A stretch of 64,000 nucleotides of DNA, taken from contig CAWFOC010000004.1 in the NCBI GenBank assembly GCA_963817395.1, positions 804,166-868,165 on the forward strand, written 5' to 3'. The translations under genes were made by a program, and so were the position numbers. Below, piece after piece: positions 36,941 through 46,668 of the stretch (the stretch's first letter is position 1; every line of letters starts with the position of its first letter). This stretch comes from CAWGYQ01 sp963817395. GTDB lineage: Bacteria > Acidobacteriota > Vicinamibacteria > Vicinamibacterales > CAVPJW01. Below the pieces are notes generated by a model. It worked only from the letters and a program-made list of their open reading frames with translations. It searched no databases and was not told where the DNA came from.

Positions 36941-38212
36941 CTAGACGACGGTGCCCGGCTCGATCACGCTGCCTTTGGCGACGATGACGATGCCGCTGCG
37001 GATGTGATAGCCGGGCCCGTCGGCATGCTGCACGCCGGCCGTGTTGGTCAGCCGCACGCCGTCGCCAATTCGCGCGTTCTTGTCCAGAATCACCCGGTCC
37101 AGCACAACATCCCGTCCGATACCGATCGGAATGGGGCTGGCCGCGCGCATCTGGCCGCTCTCGTCCTCGTAGTAGTCGGCGCCGAGCAGCACCGAGCGCC
37201 GGATGACGGTGCCGCGGCCGATCTTGCTGCGAATGCCCACGACCGAATCGGAGACCGTGCAGGAATCGAGCGTGCATCCCTCGGACACGATGGAATCGGT
37301 GATCGTGCAGGCGTTGAACCAGGATCCTGGCAGGAAGCGCGCGTGCGTGTAGATCGGCCGTTTCGGATCGTAGAAGCGGAACGGCGCGGTCGGCCGCGTG
37401 AGATCGATGTTGGCGTCGTAGAAGGACTGCACGGTCCCCACATCGACCCAGTAGCCGTCGTGCAGAAACGCCGTCACGGTGAGATGCCCGACCGAGCCGG
37501 GGATGATCTCGCGTCCGAAGTCGACGCCGGGATGTGTTTCGAGCGAGTGGAGCAGCGCCTCGCGTGAGAAGACGTAGATGCCCATCGACGCCACGAACGG
37601 GCGGTCGGGCGAGTGCGTCAGAAAGCTCGCGCCCTGCGGCACACTCTGGCCGATCTCGGCGAGACGCTCGACCGGCGGCTTCTCCTCGAACGCCACGATC
37701 CGTCCCTCTCCATCGAAGCTGAAGATTCCGAGACTGGTTGCGTCGGCTGGCGTCACAGGCTGCGCCGCGATGGTGATGTCGGCCCGGCGGACGCGGTGCG
37801 ACTCGATGAGCCGCGCGTAGTCCATGCGGTACAGGTGATCGCCTGCCAGAATGAGGTAGTACGACGCCTCGAGATTCACGAAATGCCTGGCCGCGCGGCG
37901 CACCGCGTCGGCCGTGCCCTGAAACCAGTTGATGCTGTCCGGCGTCTGCTCCGCGGCCAGAATTTCGACGAATCCGGCCGAGAAGTAGTCCATCCGGTAG
38001 CTCTGCGCCACGTGGCGGTTGAGCGAGGCGGAATTGAACTGGGTCAGGACGAAGATGCGCCGGATGTCGGCGTGGAGGCAGTTGCTGATGGGGACGTCGA
38101 TGAGCCGGTACTTGCCGCCGATCGGCACGGCCGGTTTCGAGCGCTGCTGCGTCAGCGGGAAGAGGCGGGTTCCCTGGCCGCCTCCGAGGATGATGGCGAT
38201 CACGTCGTCCAT
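36941..38212 (-). CDS. glgC: Glucose-1-phosphate adenylyltransferase
   Basis: The 423-residue ADP-glucose pyrophosphorylase has the nucleotidyltransferase signature IILGGGQGTRLFPLT, AVPIGGKYRLIDVPISN, the YLILAGDHLYRMDY catalytic region and a C-terminal left-handed beta-helix. It makes ADP-glucose for glycogen synthesis. No other glg genes lie nearby. The product ends 10 bases from the IS remnant. Confidence 0.95.
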   Translation of the reverse strand: MDDVIAIILGGGQGTRLFPLTQQRSKPAVPIGGKYRLIDVPISNCLHADIRRIFVLTQFNSASLNRHVAQSYRMDYFSAGFVEILAAEQTPDSINWFQGTADAVRRAARHFVNLEASYYLILAGDHLYRMDYARLIESHRVRRADITIAAQPVTPADATSLGIFSFDGEGRIVAFEEKPPVERLAEIGQSVPQGASFLTHSPDRPFVASMGIYVFSREALLHSLETHPGVDFGREIIPGSVGHLTVTAFLHDGYWVDVGTVQSFYDANIDLTRPTAPFRFYDPKRPIYTHARFLPGSWFNACTITDSIVSEGCTLDSCTVSDSVVGIRSKIGRGTVIRRSVLLGADYYEDESGQMRAASPIPIGIGRDVVLDRVILDKNARIGDGVRLTNTAGVQHADGPGYHIRSGIVIVAKGSVIEPGTVV

Positions 38213-38266
38213 AGAGTTAGCTCGAAGGCCGGCGCGACTCGATGAGAGGGCGGACGAAGTTACCCG

Positions 38267-39403
38267 TCACGGTGCGGCGGCCTCCGCGGGCCGGACGAGC
38301 GGCGCGATGGGTCGCCCCGCCGCGGGATTGTGTTCCGAGTAGTCGAATCCCAGGAGCGCGGCCATCGTGGCCGCGATCTGATTCTGGTAGAGAGGTGTGA
38401 GGTTCGCCCATTCACCGCGCCGTTCGCTGTCCGGAGAAGCCAGAACGAGCCAGATGTTCTCGGCGCCGCTGATCCGGGCGCCGTGGCTGTGCCAGTCGCG
38501 CCCGCGCACACCACGTCCGTGATCGGTCGTCACGACGAGTGCTGTGGTTCCACGATACTGATCGATCGACTGGAGCGTCTCCCAGAGCTGACGGAGATAG
38601 CCGTCGAGGTGCGCCAGGGATTCGAGCACCCGATCATAGCGCTTGATGTGGGCCCAGTCGTCGGTTTCGTCGAACGCGATATAGAGCACGCGCGGACGAC
38701 TGGCTTCCAGGTACGCGCGCGCAAACCGGAAGGTCAGGGCATCGTAGCGAACGTCTTCCCACGTGTTGGGAATCTCGTCCTGCAGGTCGCTCAGCGCGCG
38801 CACGACGGGATCGGGATGGTCGAACGGCTCCGGCCCGGCGCTCACGGTGGTGGTGCCGGGCGTGTGCTCGACGATTTGGCGAAACGTGCCCCAGGATCCA
38901 AACGTGGCGACCTCCCGCTGGTCGAGGCCCATCTTCGTGCGCAGGTATTCCAAGACGGTGGCATACGGGTTCTGAAGCGGCTCGTTGCCTTTGATGACGT
39001 CGTCGTGCGGCTGGCCAGTCAGGATCTCCGAGTACCCCGGGTATGACACCCGGTGGCGATTCGTCACGAGGACACGGCTGCCGCGTCGTTCGTTGCCCGC
39101 AATCGATCCGTGGTCGCGGAGCAGCGTGTCCCAGAGAAACGGCATGAGGCGGCGGCGCCGGTCCTCGGGAGTCGGAGCGTCGAAGCGAGCCGTGATGGCG
39201 GTGTACAGCTTTCGGGTCGCGGGCGTACTTTGAGCGCTCGCCGCGTCGAGAATCTGCCGGTCGAGCCCGCCGAAGATCTCCTGCGTGCGCACGCCATCGA
39301 ACGTCACGAGCACGAGGTTCTCTGTGCGACGTTGGGTCGTGACACCCGTGCCCGACACGATCACCAGCACGAGCATTCCACCGAGCCAGAGCCCTCTTCT
39401 CAT
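38267..39403 (-). CDS. Secreted alkaline-phosphatase/sulfatase-fold hydrolase
   Basis: The 378-residue protein has a signal peptide (GLWLGGMLVLVIVSGTG). The alkaline phosphatase superfamily core appears as NLVLVTFDGVRTQEIFGG (metal Asp), NRHRVSYPGYSEILTG, AFDETDDWAHI and VVTTDHGRGVRG. The usual nucleophile Thr/Ser is probably in the VSYPGYSE segment. The phosphate- or sulfate-ester substrate is unknown. ATG 39403 is preferred over an upstream in-frame start because the signal peptide begins there. Confidence 0.8.
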   Translation of the reverse strand: MRRGLWLGGMLVLVIVSGTGVTTQRRTENLVLVTFDGVRTQEIFGGLDRQILDAASAQSTPATRKLYTAITARFDAPTPEDRRRRLMPFLWDTLLRDHGSIAGNERRGSRVLVTNRHRVSYPGYSEILTGQPHDDVIKGNEPLQNPYATVLEYLRTKMGLDQREVATFGSWGTFRQIVEHTPGTTTVSAGPEPFDHPDPVVRALSDLQDEIPNTWEDVRYDALTFRFARAYLEASRPRVLYIAFDETDDWAHIKRYDRVLESLAHLDGYLRQLWETLQSIDQYRGTTALVVTTDHGRGVRGRDWHSHGARISGAENIWLVLASPDSERRGEWANLTPLYQNQIAATMAALLGFDYSEHNPAAGRPIAPLVRPAEAAAP

Positions 39404-39573
39404 ATCTGCACCTCGTGGCACATCACGGCACGCCGGCACAGCTTACCGCAGGGTCAACTTTTTACGTCGACTTCATCCGGTCGAGGCGGACCCGTTACCG
39501 ACGGGCTTCAAACTGCGGACATGGCGAGGTCTCAGGCACTCGCTCGATCGCATCCTGGGCAAGGTGCCAGGCG

Positions 39574-40311
39574 ATGACGCTCGTATGCAGCGTCATTGTC
39601 TGTGCATTCAACGAAGAACGGTACATTGAAGCATGCCTCCACTCCCTGCTCGCGCAGACTCGCCGCCCGGACGAAGTCCTCGTCGTCAACAATGCCAGTA
39701 CCGATCGGACGGCCGAGCGCGCGGGCCGCATTCCCGGGGTCCGGGTCGTGAACGAGCCGCGCAAGGGGCTTGTCCTGGCCCGTGAAGCCGGCCGGCGTGC
39801 GGCATCCGGCGACGTGCTGGCTTATGTGGACGCCGACTGTCGAGCGCCGCTCTACTGGCTGGAGCGCGTCGAGCAACATTTCATCGCGGCGGGATGTCTC
39901 GCTGCCGTCAGCGGAGGATATCGCTTCTACGACTGGGATCTCGCCAGCCGGGTGCTCGTGCGCATGTACGACCATCTGGTGGCGCCCGTGGGTCATTTCC
40001 TGGTTCAGGACGTCCTGCGGTTGGGCGCCATTCTTTACGGTGGCAACTTTGCGGTCAGACGCTGCGCGCTCGAGGCGATTGGCGGGTTCGACACGTCTAT
40101 CGATTTTCACGGCGAGGACACCAATCTCGGGCGACGCCTTGCCGCGGTCGGCCGCGTGCGGTTGAGCCACCGCTGCTATCTGTACACGTCGGCCCGACGA
40201 TATCGGGCGATGGGCCGTGCACGCGTGTTCCGTCTGTATTTTTCCAACTTCTGCTCAGAAATCCTGCGACATCGTCCAGCGGATCGCACGCATCTGGACG
40301 TGAGGACCTGA
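39574..40311 (+). CDS. Family 2 glycosyltransferase
   Basis: The 245-residue GT-A enzyme begins LVCSVIVCAFNEERYI and continues with VVNNASTDRT, AYVDADCRAPLYW (the DxD-type metal site) and GGFDTSIDFHGEDTNLGRRL. It transfers a sugar to a membrane or surface acceptor, but the target is unknown. An upstream open stretch is ignored because the family starts at this ATG. The PHP gene begins two bases after its stop. Confidence 0.88.
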   Translation: MTLVCSVIVCAFNEERYIEACLHSLLAQTRRPDEVLVVNNASTDRTAERAGRIPGVRVVNEPRKGLVLAREAGRRAASGDVLAYVDADCRAPLYWLERVEQHFIAAGCLAAVSGGYRFYDWDLASRVLVRMYDHLVAPVGHFLVQDVLRLGAILYGGNFAVRRCALEAIGGFDTSIDFHGEDTNLGRRLAAVGRVRLSHRCYLYTSARRYRAMGRARVFRLYFSNFCSEILRHRPADRTHLDVRT

Positions 40312-40312
40312 C

Positions 40313-41059
40313 ATGCCGGGATACGAGCCGTTTCTGTTGTGCGATTTTCATGTCCACACGCAGTGGAGCGACGGCCGTCTGACCGTCCGCGAAGTCGTGG
40401 ATCTCTACGGGCAGACGGGCCGCTTCGACGTGATCGCCATCACGGACCACATTCTGCAAAGACGAGATCTCCTTGCACGTGCGGGGCGGCTCGCCACGCT
40501 GGGATACCGGCGATTCTCGCTGACCGAGGACCGGTTTCGAGCCTATCTGCAGGAAATCGCGGACGAGGGGCGCCGTGCGCGGCGCGAATATGGGCTCGTC
40601 GTGATCCCCGGGGCGGAGATTACCCAGAACCACCTGCGCCCGCGCAAGAACGCGCACATCATCGCGCTCGACATCAAACAGTTCATCAGCGCGGATCAGG
40701 ATGCCGAGGCCATTCTGAAGGAGATCAGGCGGCAGGACGCCGTAAGCATCGCCTGTCATCCGCACCATCGCACCACCAGGCGCATCGAGATCAGCACCTG
40801 TTATCTCTGGGACCATCGCAAGCAACTCTCGGATCTCGTCGACGTCTGGGAGGCAGCGAACCGCGACGACTTGTTTTCGGTGACGAGCCTGAAGCACTAT
40901 CCCTACGTCGCGAACAGCGACTTTCACAAACCCAAGCATCTGTACTCGTGGAAGACGTTGTTGAGGTGCCGCAAGGACTGGGAGTCCATCAAGGCTGCGC
41001 TCAGGGCCAACGTAGACATCGCCATCACCCTGTACCGGAACGGTTCGTGCGCGGCCTGA
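40313..41059 (+). CDS. PHP-domain phosphoesterase
   Basis: The 248-residue metal-dependent hydrolase has all the PHP metal-ligand motifs: LCDFHVHTQWSDG, IAITDH, IPGAEITQNH, IACHPHH and VANSDFHKPKH. PHP enzymes hydrolyse phosphoesters such as histidinol phosphate or small nucleotides. The closest form by eye is the stand-alone TrpH-like type. It follows the GT2 gene by two bases. The substrate is not known. Confidence 0.88.
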   Translation: MPGYEPFLLCDFHVHTQWSDGRLTVREVVDLYGQTGRFDVIAITDHILQRRDLLARAGRLATLGYRRFSLTEDRFRAYLQEIADEGRRARREYGLVVIPGAEITQNHLRPRKNAHIIALDIKQFISADQDAEAILKEIRRQDAVSIACHPHHRTTRRIEISTCYLWDHRKQLSDLVDVWEAANRDDLFSVTSLKHYPYVANSDFHKPKHLYSWKTLLRCRKDWESIKAALRANVDIAITLYRNGSCAA

Positions 41060-41129
41060 GAGGGAGCTGGGTGCGCCCGAGGCCCGCACGTGCTAGAAAT
41101 GGCTTGCGCCCTTCGCGGCGCGCGCTGTT

Positions 41130-42479
41130 GTGCCATCCACTGTTCCCCGACGTCTGCCCGGACCACGAGATCTGCTCTTCGACGTGCGGCATTTGCAGGC
41201 GCTGCAGCGCGACCCGCTCGAATTCCTGACCGGCCTGACCAACAGATTCGGCGACGCGGTGGGCCTGCGTGTCGGACCGCGCCTGGTCGCGCTCTTCCGA
41301 CATCCCGAGGCCATTGAAGAAGTGCTCGTGAAGCGAGACCGGTTCTTCACGAAGGGCCGCGCTCTGCAGCGCGCCAAGCGCGTGCTCGGTGAAGGGCTCC
41401 TTACGAGCGAGGGCGCGCATCATCTTCGGCAGAGACGTCTGGCTCAGCCGGCCTTCCATCGGGACCGCATCGCGACATATGCCGACAGCATGGCGAGTCT
41501 CGCGGCCGAGCGGTCGAACCTGTGGCGCCCGGGCGAGCGCTTTGACATCGCCGCCGAGATGAACCGCGTCACGCTGGCCATCGTCACGCGGACCTTGTTC
41601 GGGGCCGACATCGGCGATCGTGCCACGGAGGTGCGGGACGCCCTGACGACGGTCATCGAAATGTTCGACCTTCAAGCCTCGCCGGTGAAGGAATGGCTGG
41701 ACCACTTCCCGCTGCCACGGGTTCGCAGGTTTCGTGCCGCACAGGCGAAGTTGGATGCCGTCATCTACCGACTTATCGCCGATCGGCGCAGCCAGCCCGG
41801 CGACGGATCAGACCTGTTGTCGCTGCTGCTCGCCGCACGCGATGTGGCGGACGACGGCGAGGGTATGACTGACCAGCAACTTCGCGACGAGGCGATCACG
41901 GTCTTCCTGGCTGGCCACGAAACCACCGCAAATGCCTTGACCTGGACCTGGTGGCTCCTCGGTGGGCACCCCGACGTCGAGCGACAGTTCCATGCGGAGC
42001 TCGCCGACGTACTCGGTAGCCGGGTGCCGGGCATCGACGACGTGGCCCGTCTCAGCTACACGCGAATGATTCTCGCCGAGGCAATGCGTCTCTATCCTCC
42101 AGCGTGGCTGATCGGCCGCCGCGCGGTCCAGGATGTCGAGATTGCAGGCTTCCGCGTGCGCGCGGGGTCCATCGTGCTGGTGAGCCAATGGATCACGCAT
42201 CGCGACGAGCGCTTTTTCTTCAATCCAGGTGCGTTCGTGCCCGAGCGGTGGAGTGGTGACGAGCACCCGCCACGCCCGCGGTATGCGTATTTTCCGTTCG
42301 GAGGCGGGAGCCGCGTCTGTATCGGCGAGTCGTTTGCATGGATGGAGGGAGTTCTGGCGCTGGCGACGATAGGGCAGAGGTGGAGACTGGTTCGGACTGA
42401 CGAGTCGCCGGTTCGATTGTTGCCGAAGATCACCCTGCGGCCCGACGGTCCGCTCTGGATGGTCGCCGAACGTCGTTGA
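41130..42479 (+). CDS. Cytochrome P450
   Basis: The 449-residue monooxygenase starts at GTG 41130 with PRRLPGPRDLLFD. It has the I-helix oxygen-activation motif FLAGHETTAN, the ExxR pair in AEAMRLYPPAW and the heme-binding loop FPFGGGSRVCIGESFA with its thiolate Cys. Length and the FFFNPGAFVPERW motif match the soluble CYP102/CYP4-like bacterial class. No ferredoxin or reductase gene is adjacent. The substrate is unknown. Confidence 0.95.
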   Translation: MPSTVPRRLPGPRDLLFDVRHLQALQRDPLEFLTGLTNRFGDAVGLRVGPRLVALFRHPEAIEEVLVKRDRFFTKGRALQRAKRVLGEGLLTSEGAHHLRQRRLAQPAFHRDRIATYADSMASLAAERSNLWRPGERFDIAAEMNRVTLAIVTRTLFGADIGDRATEVRDALTTVIEMFDLQASPVKEWLDHFPLPRVRRFRAAQAKLDAVIYRLIADRRSQPGDGSDLLSLLLAARDVADDGEGMTDQQLRDEAITVFLAGHETTANALTWTWWLLGGHPDVERQFHAELADVLGSRVPGIDDVARLSYTRMILAEAMRLYPPAWLIGRRAVQDVEIAGFRVRAGSIVLVSQWITHRDERFFFNPGAFVPERWSGDEHPPRPRYAYFPFGGGSRVCIGESFAWMEGVLALATIGQRWRLVRTDESPVRLLPKITLRPDGPLWMVAERR

Positions 42480-42589
42480 GTCCCTTCGATTTGCGCGCTG
42501 GCGTTACAGAGAATTTACAGGCGTCCGCTGGACCTTCTGGCAGAATCAACGCCCTTGTTTCGACGGTGGAACCTCAACTGGGAGCGGCG

Positions 42590-42799
42590 ATGGACCTGGT
42601 GAAGCGCATTCTCGACGGTGAGCACGTCCGGCGCATGGTTGTTCGCCATGCGGCGCGCTTGGGCTGGGACGTCTCCGAGGAAATCGACAGCCGGGTGTTG
42701 CGCGCGGTGCACTGTGAGGACTGGCACCGGGTCGAGCGGATGCTGAGCGTGTTCGAGCTGACGGCGCGCGAGTCTGACGCCGATTCCGTCGAACGCTGA
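42590..42799 (+). CDS. Small acidic/basic hypothetical protein
   Basis: The 69-residue protein starts at ATG 42590 with GGGAG six bases upstream. It is predicted helical and charged (LVKRILDGEHVRRMV; EDWHRVERMLSVFEL) with no signal peptide or membrane segment. Coding-like third-position GC continues through it. No family recognised. Confidence 0.5.
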   Translation: MDLVKRILDGEHVRRMVVRHAARLGWDVSEEIDSRVLRAVHCEDWHRVERMLSVFELTARESDADSVER

Positions 42800-43154
42800 G
42801 CCCGCTTCTGGATCGGGCGTTCCGCTCGACAAGGAAGGCCGGCTCACATGGGGGTACACAGCTCCCCACCATGTCTGCAAACGCTACGGTCGTTGAAGCT
42901 CCAACACTTGAAGCGTAGCCCGAGCTGACAGTCTCGGTGACGTCCTCGGCTGCGCGTCGAAGTCGAACGTCAGGTCCTGGTTTCTCATCGACAGCATACC
43001 CACCTCGAGCGCCTTGCCGTCGGGCGGCCGTGTCCTCCTTCCACAACTCCCGCGAAGATAGGCGGCTGCCTTGATGGAGCCGCGACGAATGGGCCAAATG
43101 CGCGTGATTCGGGGTTCAGCCATGGCCGTGAGGCGAACATACGGTGACCGTCAT
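42800..43154. other. Intergenic region without a convincing gene
   Basis: The 355 bases between the small hypothetical gene and the DUF47 promoter region contain a minus-strand open frame at 42884-43123, but its composition and codon use are not gene-like. No tRNA or strong hairpin was recognised. Confidence 0.5.
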
Positions 43155-43182
43155 GTGACGAAACGGTTAAATCGGATACAAT
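43155..43182 (+). promoter_or_regulatory. Pho-box-like site and -10 upstream of DUF47-pit
   Basis: GTGACGA-AACG-GTTAAAT at 43155-43172 has the same 7-4-7 layout as the pstS site. Its GTTAAAT half is the exact reverse complement of the ATTTAAC half there. TACAAT at 43177-43182 could serve as -10, 26 bases before the GTG start. The orientation relative to the gene is opposite to the pstS box, so the call is tentative. Confidence 0.35.
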
Positions 43183-43207
43183 TCCACGGCTTTTGAGAGG
43201 AGCGTGC

Positions 43208-43831
43208 GTGGGTCGATTTCGCCTCATTCCGCGCGACGAGAAATTCTTTGCCGACTTCGTGTCGTTCTCGGAAGAGCTCCGTGCCGGCGCCCGCCTGCTC
43301 GAGGAGATGCTCGCCGGCGACGAGCCGCGCTGGGACAAGGCGGAGGAGGTGAAGGAGATCGAGCATCGCTGCGACAACCTCACCCACGAGATCATTCAGC
43401 GGCTCAACCGCACGTTCATCACGCCGATCGACCGCGAGGACATCTACGCCCTCGCCAAGTCGCTCGACGACATCATGGACGCGATTGACGATTCGGCCAC
43501 GGCGCTCCGGATCTACCAGATCGCGCACGTGCGGTTTGGCGCCCGCGAGATGGCTCACATCATCTCAGCGTCGACGGACCAGGTACAGATGGCGCTGGCC
43601 GCCATGGAGCGCCATCGGGACGGGGTGCGCGAACGGACCGTGGAGATCAACCGCCTGGAGAACGAGGCCGATCGGCTCCATCAGAAGGCGCTCAGCCGTT
43701 TGTTCGACGAGGAGCGGGACCCGATCGCGGTCATCAAGTGGAAGGAGATTCTGGACTTTCTCGAAAGTGCCACCGATCGCTGCGAGGACGTCGCGAACGT
43801 GCTCGAAGGCGTTGTCGTCAAGCACGCCTGA
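43208..43831 (+). CDS. DUF47 PhoU-like phosphate transport regulator
   Basis: The 207-residue helical protein matches DUF47 (Pit accessory protein, PhoU-like): RDEKFFADF at the start, EVKEIEHRCDNLTHEII, FITPIDREDIYALAKSLDDIMD, and FLESATDRCEDVANVLEGVVV at the end. DUF47 proteins work with PiT phosphate transporters. GTG 43208 is chosen because GAGAGGAG lies five bases upstream. The pit gene starts six bases after the stop. Confidence 0.93.
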   Translation: MGRFRLIPRDEKFFADFVSFSEELRAGARLLEEMLAGDEPRWDKAEEVKEIEHRCDNLTHEIIQRLNRTFITPIDREDIYALAKSLDDIMDAIDDSATALRIYQIAHVRFGAREMAHIISASTDQVQMALAAMERHRDGVRERTVEINRLENEADRLHQKALSRLFDEERDPIAVIKWKEILDFLESATDRCEDVANVLEGVVVKHA

Positions 43832-43837
43832 GATCGG

Positions 43838-44839
43838 ATGGACACGCAGCTGATCCTCGTCGGGGCGATCATCCTGGTCGCACTCGTGTTCGACTACATC
43901 AACGGCTTTCACGACGCCGCCAATTCCATCGCGACGGTGGTCTCGACGCGCGTGCTCACGCCCGGCAAGGCCGTGGTGTGGGCGGCTTTCTTCAACTTCG
44001 CGGCAGCGTTCGGATTCGGCACGGCCGTCGCCAGCACCGTCGGCGCCGGCATGATCGACATCACCGTCGTCACCTTTGCCGTGATCTTCTCCGGGCTCGT
44101 CGGCGCCATCGTCTGGGACCTCATCACGTGGTATTTCGGGCTGCCCACCAGCTCCTCGCACGCGCTGATCGGGGGCTACGCCGGCGCCGCCATCACCCGC
44201 GCCGGCTTCACGGCGATCATCGTCTCGGGATGGACGAAGACGCTGCTCTTCATCGTGCTGGCCCCGCTCATCGGCCTCGTGCTCGGGTTCCTGCTGATGG
44301 TGTCGATCTTCTGGATGATGCGAACGGTCCGCCCGTCGCGAGTAGATGCCTCCTTCCGACGGTTGCAGCTCGGGTCGGCGGCACTCTACAGCCTCGGCCA
44401 TGGGGCCAACGACGCACAGAAGACCATGGGCATCATCGCCGGCGTGCTCTTTGCGGGCGGCTATCTCCAGGTCTTCGAGATTCCGTTCTGGGTCGTGCTG
44501 GCTGCGCACGCCGCCATTGCGCTGGGCACGCTCTCGGGCGGATGGCGCATCATCCACACGATGGGATCGAAGATCACGAAGCTGCAGCCCGTGGGCGGAT
44601 TCGCAGCCGAGACGGCCGGCGCCATCACCCTGTTTACCGCCACCAGTCTCGGTGTGCCCGTCAGCACCACCCACACGATCACCGGCGCCATCGTCGGGGT
44701 CGGCTCGGTCCGCCGGATGTCGGCCGTGCGGTGGGGAGTGGCGGGCCGAATCGTCTGGGCGTGGATCCTGACCATTCCAGCCGCCGCGCTCATTTCCGCC
44801 GCGACGTTTTCGCTGTTGAGGCTGGCCGGCGCACGTTAG
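43838..44839 (+). CDS. pit: Low-affinity inorganic phosphate transporter (PiT family)
   Basis: The 333-residue membrane protein has about ten helices and the duplicated PiT signatures YINGFHDAANSIATVVSTR in the first half and YSLGHGANDAQKTMGI in the second, plus GLPTSSSHAL and GVPVSTTHTI. It imports phosphate, probably as metal-phosphate or by cation symport. It forms an operon with DUF47 and is convergent with phoR, with 12 bases between stops. Confidence 0.96.
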   Translation: MDTQLILVGAIILVALVFDYINGFHDAANSIATVVSTRVLTPGKAVVWAAFFNFAAAFGFGTAVASTVGAGMIDITVVTFAVIFSGLVGAIVWDLITWYFGLPTSSSHALIGGYAGAAITRAGFTAIIVSGWTKTLLFIVLAPLIGLVLGFLLMVSIFWMMRTVRPSRVDASFRRLQLGSAALYSLGHGANDAQKTMGIIAGVLFAGGYLQVFEIPFWVVLAAHAAIALGTLSGGWRIIHTMGSKITKLQPVGGFAAETAGAITLFTATSLGVPVSTTHTITGAIVGVGSVRRMSAVRWGVAGRIVWAWILTIPAAALISAATFSLLRLAGAR

Positions 44840-44851
44840 TCGCGGCCCGCG

Positions 44852-46652
44852 TCAACTCTCGGCGTGCGCAGGTCCTGATCCGGCGGCGAGCGGCTCTTCC
44901 CGCATGGGCAGACGCACGACGAAGGTCGCCCCCCCGCCCGGCCGGTTGGTGGCCTCCACACGTCCACCGTGGAGCTCCACGAGATGGCGAACGATGGCCA
45001 GGCCGAGACCGGTGCCCCCTGGATCGCGACTGCGCGACTTGTCCACGCGATAAAAACGCTCGAAGACGCGCCGCAGATCTCCCTCGGGCAGGCCGGGACC
45101 TTCATCCGACACCCGGAGCTCGATTTGGTCGCGCACGCGAATCGCCTCGAGCAGAATGCGCGACCGTTCGGGCGAGTAGGTCGACGCGTTCTGGACCAGG
45201 TTACGTATCACGTCGTGCAGCTTGCCGGCATCCGCCATCACGCTGCGTAGCCGAGGGATCGAGGCGCATCTCGACGTGCTGTTCTTTCGCTGAGAGCGGC
45301 GCGGCCAGCTCGGTGACGACACCGCTCAAAAGCGTGTCGAGGTCACAGGGCACGAGATCCAGCACTTCATGACCGGCGTCCAGCCGCGCGAGTCGCAGGA
45401 GGTCTTTGACCAGACGCTCCATCCGGACCGTATGCCGCGAGATGATTTCGAGAAAGCTGCGGCGTTCGTCCTCATCGGGCGGATCGTCGAGCAACGCCTC
45501 CACGTAGCCCCGGATGGCCGTCAGCGGTGTCCGCAGCTCGTGGGACACGTTGGCGACGAAGTCGCGCCGAACCTGATCGGCGCGGCGCAAGTCGCTGATG
45601 TCGTGCAGCACGAGCACGGCGCCGGGCCCTGACGAGGATCGCACCGGCGACGCGCGAGCCACGAAGGTGCGCGTGTCGGCGGCGAGCGCGACTTCCAGGC
45701 CCGCCGGGGCCTGGCCCTGCAGCGCGGCACCAACCTGCGCGGCGATACCAGGATGCCGCACGGCCTCCAGGTAGTGCTGTCGATCGCCGCTCTCAGTCAG
45801 CATCAGCATGCGTCGCGCGGCGTCATTGACGAGCTCCAGCCGCCCATGGTCGTCCACGACCAGCACTCCTTCGACCATCCCCGACAGAATGGCCTGCATG
45901 CGCGCGCGATCGCGCCCGAGCTCGTCCAGGCGCCGCGAAAGCTCGCTGACCGTGCCATCGAGCGCACGCGCCACCGTGCCCAGCTCGTCGTCGCCCACAT
46001 CGGCCGGTGCGCGTGGAATCTCGCCCTGCGCGTAGCGACGCGCGGCATCGGCGATGGCCTGCACGCGGCGGCCGAGGGGTGCGGAAAAGGCCAGGGCGAC
46101 CACGGCGGCCACGGCGAGGGCGGCTGCGAGTGCGCCCAGCGTGGCATTTCGGATCGCACGCTGCTGCCGATCGATATCGGTCAGCGGCAGAGCGAGCCGG
46201 ACGATCGCAATCGAAGGATGTCTGACCGGGGCCGCGGCATAGAGCAGGTCGGCATCGACTGTGGTGCTGTAGCGTCTCGTAATCCCGATCCCGCGTTCCC
46301 GCGCCGCGACGATTTCCGGGCGGCGGTTGTGGTTCTCGAACCGATCCAGATCGGGCCCGTCTCCAGCCGAGTCCGCGACGACGTGACCATCAGGACCGAT
46401 CAAGGTCACTCGTGCGCCCACGTATTCGGCGATGCGATCGGCTTCGTCGTCGAGATCAGCTGGCGACGAGACTGGTTCGCGGTGGGCGAGGAGCTCGGCG
46501 GCGAGGCGGACCTCGGACACGAGGTTGCTCTCGGTGCTGGCGAGCGTCTGCCGGCCGACCCATCGCGACAGGAGCACGGACGCCATCCCGAGACCCACGA
46601 GGGCGGCCGACAAGGCGGCAATGAAGAGTCGCGTTCGAAAGCCAAGTCTCAT
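44852..46652 (-). CDS. phoR: PhoR-like sensor histidine kinase (one frameshift)
   Basis: The order is a membrane helix, a periplasmic sensor (about residues 35-170), a second helix, HAMP, PAS (GMVEGVLVVDDHGRLELVND), a DHp domain with VSHELRTPLTAIRGY, and an ATPase domain (RNLVQNAS; SDEGPGLPEGD; GGTGLGLAIV). This is PhoR architecture. The frame breaks once near 45,250 within the ATPase linker. Both halves are otherwise intact, so a one-base error is likely. It lies 16 bases after phoB on the same strand and should phosphorylate it. Confidence 0.9.
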
Positions 46653-46668
46653 CGGGGTCGTGCCGCGC

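Noticed and set aside
43565..45372. Long His/Asp/Gly-rich frames on both strands over pit and phoR
   Set aside because: These are out-of-frame shadows of the Pit transporter and kinase. Low-complexity His/Arg content is typical of such shadows.
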